Positions 22,715 to 32,425 of a stretch of DNA of 64,000 bases are shown here, piece by piece. The position numbers and the translations under genes were made by a program. Position 1 is the stretch's first letter, and each line of letters begins with the position of its first letter. The DNA comes from Phytophthora hibernalis. Its lineage: Eukaryota; Oomycota; Peronosporomycetes; Peronosporales; Peronosporaceae. The stretch lies in contig JAAKBF010000059.1 in NCBI GenBank assembly GCA_012656075.1, positions 124,001 through 188,000 on the forward strand. The letters are read 5' to 3'. The notes below the pieces were generated by a model, which saw only the letters and a program-made list of their open reading frames with translations, ran no database searches and was not told the origin of the DNA.

Positions 22715-23130
22715 ATTTGGGTGAGGGAGAGCCTGTCGCCGAGGATCCCCGTGACCTCAAAGGTCTTCGCTCGTCCGTCAAACGGAACCTGCTCACGTTC
22801 ATTGAGACAAGAGAGACGGTAAGACAGCGCGTCCGAGATGCTATGGCGGTGGCACAAGACACACAGAAGAAGAACAGTGATCGCCAGGGGCGTAAGAACA
22901 CACATGGGTTTGTATTAGGGGACCAGGTCCTATTAAACGCGATGAATCTTCCTATGCAGGCGGTCACCGCTGTGGGCAGCACGAAGCTCCATCCTCGGTT
23001 TGTGGGGCCGTTCACGGTCATTGGGGTCCTCGGCAACTCATACAGGTTGGACTTGCCGTCGGCTATGGCCACGCACCCGACGTTCTACGTGGGCTTGCTC
23101 AAGCCGTACCGCCCGGCGGAGGTGGCTGCT
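22693..23130 (+). pseudogene. Integrase C-terminal GPY/F module, element D2
   Basis: Open frame with KRNLLTFIETRETVRQRVRD, GFVLGDQVLLNAMNLPMQAV, TKLHPRFVGPFTVIGVLGN (the GPF motif) and HPTFYVGLLKPYRPAE, the standard end of a chromovirus integrase before its chromodomain. It runs on to 23484 as low-complexity sequence that is the shadow of a minus-strand coiled-coil frame. Confidence 0.8.
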
Positions 23131-23674
23131 GAGGCGGGTGACTCGTCGAGTCCGACGAACTCGAGTACTGCCGAACGGCATTCGCCATCATCTGCATCAC
23201 GTCAGCCTGAGTCAGAGCTGGAGCCGCCGGCGGTGCCACCACGGCCGCAGGGGCACGGTTCTCCAACTCCGCCACGCGGTTGTAGAGCTGGCGAGTCCAA
23301 CCGAAATGCTCTTCGACAGCGGAGTGATCATTCCGAAGCGCCTGTTGGGCCTCCGCGTTACTGCAGTCCGGCTGAGACAGACCCCGGTTCAGCTGGACGA
23401 ACTGCTCTTGCAGATCACGCGTTACACGCCCGAGACGATCTAGGTCCTGATGGACGTTCCGATCAGAGGCCATCGCCGCTTTGACGCTCTGCACGCGTCC
23501 GCGCAGGGAAGCAAGGTCCACCCGCTGCACCTCCAGGAGCCGCTGGCAGTCCTCAACCGCGTCCAGAAGAGACCCACGAGTTGACGGGACGTCAGTCGCA
23601 GAGGCGTACGACGCCATCGAGCGTTGCGGAGCATCATGGTCGGTCGACGCGTCCGTTGCGTCCCCCGCCCCCAT
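23099..23674 (-). CDS. Coiled-coil protein, antisense between GPY/F and chromodomain of D2
   Basis: 191 residues open on the minus strand. Residues about 35-125 form heptads (LLDAVEDCQRLLEVQRVDLA, LDRLGRVTRDLQEQFVQLN), followed by a second helix FGWTRQLYNRVAELENRAP and a Pro/Ala tail. It starts MGAGDATDASTDHDAPQRS. The opposite strand is low complexity, so this is the likelier coding strand. It could be the N-terminus of a gag from an inverted insertion, or a downstream exon of the accessory gene. Its position, between integrase and chromodomain, is unusual. Confidence 0.5.
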   Translation of the reverse strand: MGAGDATDASTDHDAPQRSMASYASATDVPSTRGSLLDAVEDCQRLLEVQRVDLASLRGRVQSVKAAMASDRNVHQDLDRLGRVTRDLQEQFVQLNRGLSQPDCSNAEAQQALRNDHSAVEEHFGWTRQLYNRVAELENRAPAAVVAPPAAPALTQADVMQMMANAVRQYSSSSDSTSHPPQQPPPPGGTA

Positions 23675-23876
23675 TGATCGGAAACGAGGAGCTCTCTACT
23701 TCCATGTTGAGAAGCTACTGAAGCGCCGCGGGCGTATCGGCCACTACCAGTATCTGGTGAAGTGGCGCGGCTATCCCGAGGCTCAGATCACATGGGAGGC
23801 CGGTAGCCGCCTCTCGGAGGACTGCGCCGATGTCGTGGACGCTTCCGAGCGCTCCCACGGAGCCGGTCAGAGGTAA
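23660..23876 (+). pseudogene. Chromodomain, element D2
   Basis: LYFHVEKLLKRRGRIGHYQY, then LVKWRGYPEAQITWEAGSRL, the canonical chromodomain strands and aromatic cage residues, at about 23694-23830. It is separated from the GPY/F module by about 560 bases containing the minus-strand coiled-coil frame. It probably targets integration to methylated histone H3. Confidence 0.8.
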
Positions 23877-25282
23877 CCGGTCCGAGAACACTTCGAGGTT
23901 CTATCGGCTGGGACTGCCATAACTTCTCTATCTTCTGCACCACCTCCTCGAGGATCACCTCCGGCGCGGGAATATTGCGGTCGAAGTGCCGTTTGTTGCA
24001 CTGGTCGTCGACAATCATCTTCGCCATGCGAAAGCGAAGACGCCGCTGGGCCAGCCAATCGATTCGATAAGGCCAAGAACTCGAGCAGGGGGTACCCCAT
24101 GTGGTGGAGCCACGCCCTGAAGTCAGTCTCGTTGGACTGTCGGGCCAGGCCTGTGTCGGCAAGCAGCACGACCGGACACTCGTCGTAGTGAGAGACGGTC
24201 TGGCCAGGCGCGCGACTCAGTCGCAGGTACCCGCGGTACTCAGGGACGGACCAATATCGCTATGCGAGCAGCTGTTCTCGCGTGCGGGGAGACGTGGTCT
24301 CGTGTTCGCGCTTGGAGTCGCGACGCTGCTCGGCAGCTACCTGGCCGGCGTGAGCTCGGTCGGCGAGGTGCTGCCGGTTGTCGGACCGGAGCATCTCTGC
24401 CGGCACTTCTTCGCCCTCCACGACGTTCGTAATGACTTGGGTCTCCCGCTCGGGGTCCGCGCGGTCTCGCGAGAAGGTCGACATCGGCGCTGCGAGGAGT
24501 GCCAGGGCTCCGGGATGCAAGGCGCGTTGCTGCTCCGTGAGCGGTGGGGACTTGTTGGGGTCGTGGACCTCTCCTGCTCGTGGTCGTCCTCTTCAAGCTC
24601 GTACTCAGCGTAGTCGACTTCGTCGGAACAGTTTCCGGAGAATAGTGCTCGGCACGACGTGGCGGGTTCTCCTCAACCTCCATAACCGTGGCGGGCGGCT
24701 CCTCGGAAGTTCCGCGTGCTTAGACCCCACCAGGCTTTTGCGAGTCGTCGGGGCCTCCGGAGCTTTTGGATCAGCGACCGGCTCCTCTGGAGCTTCTTCC
24801 ATCGGGTTCGGCGGCGGTTGCTTGTCGCTCGCTCCAGGAGCCGTGTCCATGTTGACGTCCTCGTCTCCAGTGATGAGCCCAGAGTTCGTGACGTCGGCGT
24901 CCGACTCGCTGTGGCTGCTGGCGTCTTCGTGTGGGCCGGGCAGTTGGACTGCATTGCGCTTGCTGGATCCGGCTCGGGTCTGGGGCGGCTGTGGCGAATC
25001 GCCGGGCTTCTTAGAAGCGGCCTTCTGCTTCCTTCCGGCGGGGTCTTCTTCGGCTTGCAGCGGCGGCGCTGGGCGCCTTGGCTTCGTGAGTCTTTCCCAT
25101 CCGGGAGTGGTGGCGCGTGCCCGTGGGGCGTCGGTGGTCTTCGGCGCGTGTGGTCTTGGGCGTGGCTTCTGGAATGAGGCGTCGCCTTCTCCGTCGCTGG
25201 ATTCCCCTTGGGATAGCTGCTTCCCGTTTGGGTGTGGGAGGGTGTAACGGGTCCACGCTGGCCGACACCATTTGCCGTGCAA
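23790..25282 (-). pseudogene. Convergent accessory gene of element D2
   Basis: Minus-strand coding signal filling the space between chromodomain and 3' LTR. The first frame (24605-25282) begins MHGKWCRPAWTRYTLPHPNG, with its first Met about 40 bases inside LTR2, then Pro/Arg-rich sequence and an acidic block (HSESDADVTNSGLITGDEDV). A frameshift leads to ETQVITNVVEGEEVPAEMLR (24260-24520), a stop near 24258, then DFRAWLHHMGYPLLEFLALS and FRMAKMIVDDQCNKRHFDRN (23790-24170). The folded C-terminal part does not obviously match the LLEP domain of the other accessory genes. Gene position and orientation do match. Confidence 0.55.
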
Positions 25283-25675
25283 AAGAACTTATGAAGAAGG
25301 AGACCCAATGTTCTTCCGTGTGGTCCACACAAGCCCACCTAAGTACGAGTACATGCCCCACATAAGTTGGTGTGTGACACCCGGCTCCCGGCTAAGTACG
25401 ATTGTGTATTTTACACTAGATACGAATCGGACTTAAGGTAGACGGTTGACGGAGAGCCATCCTTTTGGAGTACAGAAGTTTAGTATAACAGTAGTTATAA
25501 CCTTACAAGTGAGATTAATACTGTCAGTTTAACTTGAACCCGGAAGTTCGCAAGTCGTTTGGTACTCGGTACCGGAAACGACTGGAAGGCCAGCTTACAA
25601 CAGAGACGCCAGGCGTCTGTTGTGGTTAAGCGTTAACGCTTCCTCTAAGGCAAGGTGCGTGTGACTCTCGTCACA
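25243..25675 (+). repeat. LTR2, 3' LTR of element D2
   Basis: 433 bases starting TGTAACGGGT and ending TCTCGTCACA, directly after the polypurine-like GGGTGTGGGAGGG at 25230-25242. The 3' half is similar to LTR1. The first ATG of the minus-strand accessory frame falls at 25282, inside this LTR. Confidence 0.75.
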
Positions 25676-26525
25676 AGTGATGACTCGTCCGACGAGGACA
25701 CCAATTCAGCAACGTCCGAGGTTCTGACAGAGCAGCCGCTGGTCATGCAAGCGGTAACGACCCGACGCAACTCCTCGGTGATGAGTTGGATGCTCAGTTG
25801 GAAGCAGCATTCGTGGCAGCGATATACCACGTTACCTCTGGTGATAAGTCTTTTGATGGTGATGACAAAACGATACGTCCCAGGTTGATCTTACGGGCTA
25901 CGCGCACGAATTGACGTTCTCGCCGGACTTAACCGAAGCCTCGGAGACGGTGGTAGACAACTCAGAACCGAATGTTCTGAGCCCGAGCGCTACCGATCGT
26001 CGACAACAAGATCTCGTTGAAGTGCTGAAACGTCACGAGACGATCATGATGTTGAGTGGAAATGTTCTTTTACCATCGACATCCGGTGTGGTGTGTGATA
26101 TTAATGTACAAGAATGGGATTTCCACTTGCTGTACGCCTGCCTACCGAGGTTTTACGGCGGCTTTCTCATGTCGTTTGATGGCTCGGCCAAGATCAAAAA
26201 GAAAGGCAGATATGATAATTGCTCGTGGCTTCTGTCGAAATTGCCTGAATGGACTGTAGTGACGGCTGTGAGTGCTTATCTCGAGACTACCACAGTAAAC
26301 CTTGCTCAGTATTCCGACGGAGTATCGACGGCACTCGAGCATGGAGGCGATGCGAATCCTCGATGGAATGGGGGCCGGCCTCCTCTTAATGTGGATAACC
26401 CAGCCGCCAATATAGTCCTCGGCCGGTGTCTGGAAGCAGATGGGACGCCTTGTCGATACGACGATCTTCGCGACGACTCGTCTGACGAAGGTTCGTTCGA
26501 CGTTGAAGACCACGGGGTGACCTAA
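25676..26525 (+). pseudogene. Deleted C-type pol: linker joined to second RNase H
   Basis: Plus strand. 25676-25890 is the protease-RT linker of a C-type element (SSDEDTNSATSEVLTEQPLV; ELDAQLEAAFVAAIYHV in a second frame). 25911-26525 is one 204-residue frame: DLTEASETVVDNSEPNVLSP and PSTSGVVCDINVQ, as in element C at 60.9-61.1 kb, jump directly to LLYACLPRFYGGFLMSFDGS of the second RNase H. RT and the first RNase H are missing, with the frame kept across the join (near 26110-26125). The RNase H then decays after TTTVNLAQYSDGV. The left edge is LTR2. Confidence 0.7.
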
Positions 26526-26547
26526 CTAGAGAGCGGCGCGCCAAATC

Positions 26548-27209
26548 CTAGAGTTGGGCTTTATGGAGAATGGGATCTTGACACCGAGACCTAAACTTGT
26601 CACGCATCTGCCCCTCGGCAACATCAAGCCGTACCTCGGACTCCGCGATAATGGCGAAAAGGCCATACTGTGGCTCGCCGGATTTCGTAAAGTTTGCTAA
26701 TGCACGCTGATACTTCAATAGAACGGCTCTCCAAATGTCATACAACTCCGCCGCCGTGTGGGTGACGACCACAGAGCCGTGAGCCGGCACTCGCACTGTG
26801 GAGACGATTGAAGTCCGTACGGTTCGAGTTGAAATCGAATGTGAAGTCTTACCAGAACACCGAGTTCATATACGTCTTTCAGCATTAAGTTGCTGCCGCG
26901 TCACTCTTCCTCCCGATTCCGCGAAGCGAGTGGAGTACGCATCCGAGAAAACCATCGTAAGTACACGCGAGCAGCAATGCTTCGAGAGGGGACCAGTACT
27001 GGTCTTTGACAGGGGCGCGACCCCACAACCTTAGCAATCAGGCTCAGCTGGTACTCGTCGAAAGCTACTAGATTCTTGATGCGTTCCTCAGTAGGTGTCT
27101 TGTGGCTGACGCGCAGCTTTCGACTTGTGCACTCCTTCCTAAGCTGCTCGACGGTCCACTGCGTATAGCCGTCCGAGATTGGCGGGGTTGTTGTTCCGGG
27201 GTTCTTCAC
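26548..27209 (-). pseudogene. SAP-like DNA-transposon-associated protein fragment
   Basis: Minus strand. 26901-27209 reads YTQWTVEQLRKECTSRKL, a SAP-like helix-extension-helix motif, followed by TEERIKNLVAFDEYQLSL. 26548-26796 reads AAELYDIWRAVLLKYQRAL and NFTKSGEPQYGLFAIIAES. I know this pairing from proteins that are repeated in oomycete genomes and often lie near DNA transposons, but the role is not established. A gap of about 100 bases with a frame change separates the two parts. No transposase catalytic motif was seen. Confidence 0.45.
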
Positions 27210-28757
27210 AGTTCACCTCAATAGTCGTGAAGACGAGCTGGCCGTCTCATCGACGCTGGCCTCGCAATCCGCGGTCTCCATCTTCTATCTGTTTTCTGCA
27301 TTCCAAACTCAGAATGACGAGAAGCACAAACAGATCCCGCTTCACTATCGAAGGCGCTCGTCCACCAGCTTCATGTGAGCATGCGTTGAACCGTACCGCA
27401 GGTTTGAAAATAATTACAATACACTGGCACGGCAGCGTGGCACGAACCGTTCCTGACCGGGGTGCCATCCACACGGGTCTCGTAACCCTCTGATGTCCCG
27501 GAGTCAAAACGGTGGCAACCGTCTCGGGATCCGGCCTACTGGTTTTGCAGAGCGATTGCTGCTCAACTTCGTGCCGAGCAGCAACGGAGGATGAGCTGGC
27601 TGCCCTGTCGCAGCTACGGAGGGATGGTCGCTCGGTGACGCAACCATAGTCTTTGGTTCTATTTGGTGGACCCTAAGATTGGTAGAACCAGGGTCCCCAT
27701 ATTTTGAATGGCGGCAAGCGCCGCGGAAGAGCGAGGAGCGACGACTTTGCGGCACTGCAAGGACGGAAGGCATGGCCGTGGAGGAGGGCAAATACAAGGA
27801 CAAGGCCTAGGACGACGGAAAAGGGGTGTCGCGGTGGCACGGCAGGATGTCAACGGATCGGTGAGTCAGGAAGTAGGAGGAACGGCCGCACGACACGCCC
27901 CGAGCTCAAGTAGGAGCTCAGTCGTGAAAAATCCTTGGAACCAGCAAGTTATTATATTTTGTATTGATTTGTAGAACACACCTGCCTGCCATACGCCTCG
28001 AGGACCGTCCTAAATCAAGGCGGCTCGCGACAGCTTGGTGGAGAAGTAGGGTACAGTCTTCGGCGTGCAGCCGTTTGCCCCGGAAGAAGAGTCTGGAGCG
28101 CGGGATTGTAACCGCTTTGTTTGTAGTGCGCGTACGCTTGGCAATGGCCCCGTACGTAGTCGGCCGCGCAAGGAACCGCGTTGGAGGCCGCGCCACGCTC
28201 GAAGTTGGAGAAGCAACCGTGTCTGGAAGGCTATTGAGAAAGGTCTCGGTGAAGCGTCGCCAGTGAACGGGCGAAGAGAACGGTAGAAGGCGTGCAAGGA
28301 ACGGAAGCGCGATCTTCTAGTGGACTGTGAGAGGCGGGCGTCTGAGGATCAAGCAGCGCAGCCTACGGTTGGTGAAGTGGAACGTCCGGTGGACGGACTT
28401 GGGAATGTCGACGGTTGAGTGACTAGCAGAGCGTCGAGCTACGGAAATTGGGTGCACGGAAGACCTCGGAAACGGTTAGGACAACTGGAAGATGCCGCGG
28501 CAGGACGATGCGCGCGAAGATGGAAATGGAGATGGCATGGAACGCCTAGGTGGCAACCGTGAAGTGGATCAAGGTGACCTAGCTACTGGTGTATTACGGT
28601 CTGAAGTGGAACGGCTGGAGTCGAAGAGCGTCGCCGGACCAGTCGAAGGCCTGCGAGGCTAGGAGGAGGAACTCTTTCTGGATCAAGAGCGAGTAGTCGT
28701 CGCGGAAGTGTAAGTGGGCGGGCGGTTCAGGCCACCACGACGCACGGTCCCGAGACG
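27210..28757. other. No gene recognised; purine-rich possible LTR/leader of a plus-strand element
   Basis: 27.5-28.75 kb is strongly G/A-rich on the plus strand with few stops, as in the LTR-leader of a plus-strand gypsy element whose gag starts at 28758. AGTCGTGAAAAATCCTTGG followed by an AT-rich TTATTATATTTTGTATTG (27918-27970) could be an LTR end region. I found no second LTR copy and no primer binding site. Confidence 0.3.
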
Positions 28758-29312
28758 TTGCCAAGAGAAGTGATGAGAAAACTGTGGCATCAGTATGAAG
28801 ATGAGTCGAAAGCCACAGAAGCTGGCGAGCCCGCCGAGGATACAAGCGAGCACGCCGGGGATATGAGTGATCACGGTACAAGATCGGAAGCGTCTTCCCG
28901 ACCACGGTCTCGGCACCATTCCGTGCATCATCGACACCGTGACAAGCGGAGTCAACACGGTGAACCGCGAGTAGAGACGGTGGCGGAAGGATACGCCGCT
29001 GACTATGGAGGAGGTTATGGAGAATACGAAGGGGTGCCGGCTTCGTACTATGCCCAGTATACTAGTGCGTACGCTTATCCATATCCGGCCCCAGCTCCAC
29101 CAGAACCAGTTAAGGAGTCTCCTAAACGGTCTCCTAGTGGTTTTATAGCACGGTACACTGAACCAGAGACACTTCGAGTGGCGCAGCCATCGGTTGGATG
29201 GGATTGGAATGGGAAGCGGGAATCAGTCACGGTCCCTGAACCTCAGGAACGGAGCGGTGCGGCGCCTCCGGTTCCGTACGTGCCGTATTATCCGGGTATG
29301 GTATTGGTCCGT
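28758..29312 (+). pseudogene. Gag-like N-terminal region of a plus-strand element
   Basis: About 185 uninterrupted residues: an acidic/Glu-rich start (LWHQYEDESKATEAGEPAED), a His/Arg segment (SRPRSRHHSVHHRHRDKRSQ), a Gly/Tyr-rich segment (DYGGGYGEYEGVPASYYAQY) and Pro-rich sequence ending PPVPYVPYYPG. Such compositions are common in gag N-termini before the capsid. The frame stays open past 29312 but runs into a minus-strand RT, so the capsid is missing. Confident only that it is a repeat-derived gag or leader protein. Confidence 0.4.
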
Positions 29313-29887
29313 ATGGAACGCCTGGATGGATACAGCGTCCGTACCAAAGAGGTCCTCCCCTCACGGAGCGCCCATTCAGGCCAAGCCTCGGTCGGTGTGG
29401 TACTGCCCCAGGAGCAAGCTGTTCCTTTGTCGCGGTCTTCAGCCGCTATCCTTATCTGCCAATACCTAGCTTTCGAATCGAGAGCTGTAAATAGCCTTGC
29501 GTCGCCCAATTATTCTAGTGTTTTTTCAATTCGAGGTAGCGTATACCGTCCCGCTTTGTTACTTTGTTCAGGACCCGATAGTCCACGCAAAAGCGCACTT
29601 CACCATCCCTTTTGCGCACCAACACTACGGGAAATCCCAGGCTCCGTTCCCTTCCTCAATCACACCAGCATGCAGCATTTTCGAAACGTTGGTTTCAATG
29701 CTCATATGCCGGTGCCAATATGATGCTCCACATCTAGCATTGTAGCCAGTGGGCAGTCGCCAGTACTCTCCGACATTTCGCGATAGGCTCGCAAGAGCTC
29801 GCCTAGGTTCTCACCGATCAGAGTGGCCACCTTCGCTTTAATTTTAATTATTGCTCGCTGGGCTCTATCGTGCCCATTGCTACTCAT
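29300..29887 (-). pseudogene. RT N-terminal fragment of minus-strand element G
   Basis: Minus strand: KIKAKVATLIGENLGELLRAY (29702-29887, protease-RT linker), VSKMLHAGVIEEGNGAWDFP, then a frameshift to VVLVRKRDGEVRFCVDYRVL, NKVTKRD, a further frameshift and stop, and FTALDSKARYWQIRIAAEDR near 29400-29480. These are RT fingers and the first palm motif. The signal stops near 29420, where the plus-strand gag-like frame takes over. Confidence 0.7.
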
Positions 29888-30198
29888 CCTCGTTGCTCAA
29901 CGGTGTCTCCACGTCACCTAACATTACCAGCCACTCGTCCAGCTTGTCCTTGTCCCGGCGACGTTCAGCATCAACACTTTCACGTCTACTTCAACCGGTA
30001 CCCAAGTGCCGAGCTCCTTCTAATGGGGAGCTTAGTGATTATACCGTGCACTTTGATCGCTGGTATCAGAGTCTTGCCGCCCTTTGTTGTAGTAACATTA
30101 GCGGCACATATGACGGTGTCCTCTTCCCCGCCCGAAGCCGCCACCTCTATTTCCAAGGGCGTTACTGGACAACGCGCGAGTCTAGACGGCTTCACAAG

Positions 30199-30758
30199 TC
30201 ATACGGATGCGACTTTCGCGTTTCCCTCCGTGCTCTCCATTCGACACGGCAGAATCACCAACTCGTTCCGTTCGAAGTACTTGCCTTCATTGCATCCGCA
30301 ATCCATAGTAGCCTTGTGTTCCTGCATAAAGTCTACGCTGACCAGGAATTTGTCGGTGCATACATCGACGATGAATGCCCTCACCTCGACCGATAGCCCG
30401 TGCTCGTTCTGCATCAAGAGCTTCCAGACGCCCACCACGTATACCAAAAATACGCCAATTCCTTCGACAAAGTCAACTGAAGCACTCGTACGCAGCCGTT
30501 CGCAATTCCTTCGACAAAGTCCACTGGAGCACTCGTACGCAGCCGTTCGCCTTGCTATATCCACTCCGTCCCGGCACCCAAATACATCGCGCTGCTGTCG
30601 AGCTTGACCGAGGCTCTCTCGTCGCCCACAGTCAAAGTGACTGTCGGCAATCCGTCGTCGCCCGCCCGCTTCGTGCCGAGTGCCGTCGTCACTTCGTACT
30701 CGTCTTGATTACGCTGCATCAGTCTCATTTTGGCGCTCGCGCGTCCTCGTGTGGCCAT
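30199..30758 (-). pseudogene. Aspartic protease of element G, broken by a tandem duplication
   Basis: Minus strand. 30555-30758 reads TVTLTVGDERASVKLDSSAM, where the usual DSGA active site has become DSSA. After a 47-base tandem duplication (30457-30550) the rest reads VDFVEGIGVFLVYVVGVWKL, SVEVRAFIVDVCTDKFLVSV and DFMQEHKATMDCGCNE, the second half of a retropepsin typical of oomycete gypsy elements. The duplication shifts the frame and the active-site Gly is lost, so the enzyme is dead. Confidence 0.7.
30457..30550. repeat. 47-base tandem duplication
   Basis: Two adjacent units, 30457-30503 and 30504-30550, each starting AATTCCTTCGACAAAGTC. They differ at a few bases. The unit length is not a multiple of three, so it shifts the protease frame of element G. 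Confidence 0.85.
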
Positions 30759-31312
30759 TGTAGTTGTCCGTCGGCGGTGAGCTAGTTACACCCGAGCTTC
30801 TTCGGCCTGCTGCTCTTCGATGTTGCTGCTATCGGTGCATGGTCGCCAGTGCCTCGTCGACCTCGTCCGTGGGCGACTTCTTCCTGCGCGACTCGCTCCG
30901 CTCTCCGATTCTTAGCCTCTTCTTAAACGGCTTCGTCGCCGTCCGTACCTTGGCAATTCAGCCGAGGTGCTGAAGCTGGTCGTTGCTCAGCTCGTCGCCG
31001 AACTGGTTCACTGACAGCTTATCACCGTCGTTGATGCCATCATTTGCTGTCGACTCGTCCGTTATCGTGCTCATCTCCGTCGCCACACCGTCTTAACAGC
31101 CACGACCGCATCACGGCCGCGGTTTCTCCATCGTCACTCGGTCATCGCTCACCGTCGTGGCGCCTTCCCCAGCCGCAGACTGGTCGTCGCTCGCCGATGC
31201 TCCGCCTTCCTCCGTTTCAGGCGCACCGTTGTTCACCCCCGTGTCATCGCTCGACCTTGCCACAGCGATGTTTCGTGACGCCGCCATTCTCGGTTTCACG
31301 CGCGTTGTTGCT
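30759..31312 (-). pseudogene. Gag-protease linker of element G
   Basis: Minus strand: an acidic/Ser/Thr stretch (NNGAPETEEGGASASDDQSA), then STITDESTANDGINDGDKLS, QFGDELSNDQLQHLG and KPFKKRLRIGERSESRRKKS, leading into the protease. Several stops. The 5' side is cut by the LTR of element E at 31315, which inserted into G. The gag of G is not in the window. Confidence 0.55.
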
Positions 31313-31314
31313 TG

Positions 31315-32338
31315 TGTGGTGTAGGGAAATCCAGATTTTGGGGTAACCCTAAACTAAGAATGCCTACGCTAGACCAGTGGGTACATCGCACTCAAGAGGA
31401 TCAAGAGGGTACACAAACAAGTGGGTACACGGCCAAGTGGGTACACCGCCAAGTGGATACATCGCCAAGTGAATACATCGCACTCAACAGGGAACGGACT
31501 TAATCAGGAACCGCACTTAGCTGGACTCAGCGATGGACGGGCTCGGCGATAATCGACTCGGTAAAAGTTGGACTCGGCGAAAGTTGGACTCGACCAAAGT
31601 CGACTTGGCGAGAATATGCCTGAAGGGATAAATCAGGATCTGGGCGAAGAGTCGCCGTGAGGTAAGAAACAGCTCGACATCAAGGGACGGAGCTGAGCGA
31701 AGAGTCGCAGGGAGATCTGTAACGACTCCATTTGATTAGATATTTGTATATGACCGATAGAAGAACATAGGAAGAGCCGAAGGGGCTCTCCGAAGATATA
31801 GAGATAACAATCAGAGCAGAATCTTCTAAGTCCAAGAACAGCGTACACTTTTCCGGTAAATCCCTGCGTGGGCTGGATTATGTCTGCCGTGGTTCACCGA
31901 GAGGTATAGCTTGTAGGGGAGCCGTCTGGTAGTGCCAAGATATCAAGGTCGGCCGGGGTGGGCACTTCTCGCTACCAAGCGAAGATAAGCCTCGTCGATT
32001 CGACGAGCCGGTGGGTCTGCACAACCCAGGACACCGTAACCTCCTAATGGGCGTAATCTGCGCCTGGTGTCTTGTAAACGCGCTCGCGCGCTGCCGTCCA
32101 TCCTTTGGTGGAGGGCACAGGGTTTGCACGGAGACTGCCCCACTCAGGCGAGTCTCTGGAGAGTTTGGAGCTTGGTACCCGTCGAGAACAACACTCAACT
32201 GAACCCGGCTGGGGCGAACCGCAAAGGGAACAGACACGAACCCTGCGCAAGTCCAACATCGACGACCTGACTCGGCGAATTGTTGTGCTGTTGCGTGGAA
32301 GCTGAATAACGACATTTTATGTGAATCACAACACCACA
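31315..32338 (+). repeat. 5' LTR of element E
   Basis: 1,024 bases with 8-base terminal inverted repeats, TGTGGTGT at 31315-31322 and ACACCACA at 32331-32338. Two bases later comes TGGTGCCGCG, the primer binding site. Internal GACTCGGCGAAA-like iterations lie at 31540-31610. About 80 bases around GATATTTGTAT (31739) resemble the minus-strand LTR near 54.1-54.2 kb, which has the same terminal TGTGGTGT. No second E LTR is present. Confidence 0.75.
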
Positions 32339-32340
32339 AC

Positions 32341-32357
32341 TGGTGCCGCGACCGGGG
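32341..32357 (+). other. Primer binding site, element E
   Basis: TGGTGCCGCGACCGGGG, two bases after the LTR. Element B has TGGTGCCGCGGCCCGGG in the same place on the minus strand, so both probably use the same tRNA primer. Confidence 0.65.
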
Positions 32358-32425
32358 ATTCAGGGGTGTGCTTTGTTTTCGCAGGTACCAAGTACCACTA
32401 AGGTAATAGCAACAAGTGAGAGAAG

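Larger units (their letters stand above)
21905..25675 (+). mobile_element. Ty3/gypsy element D2, 3' portion with 3' LTR
   Basis: Plus-strand integrase, GPY/F and chromodomain, then a minus-strand accessory gene, a polypurine-like GGGTGTGGGAGGG (25230-25242) and LTR2 (25243-25675). Gag, protease and RT are missing; 16.7-21.9 kb holds other material. The family lacks the second RNase H as judged from the related fragment at 49.6-51.4 kb. The right flank is a C-type pol, so D2 inserted into another gypsy element. Confidence 0.7.

Noticed and set aside
22693..23484. The integrase frame extending as coding to 23484
   Set aside because: After the GPY/F module the plus-strand sequence is low complexity and opposite a coherent coiled-coil frame.
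15171..25675. A single 10.5 kb gypsy element bounded by LTR1 and LTR2
   Set aside because: The LTRs differ strongly in their left half and the flanking pentamers do not match.
28594..28958. Minus-strand open frames opposite the gag-like gene
   Set aside because: No motif; they mirror the biased codons of the plus-strand frame.
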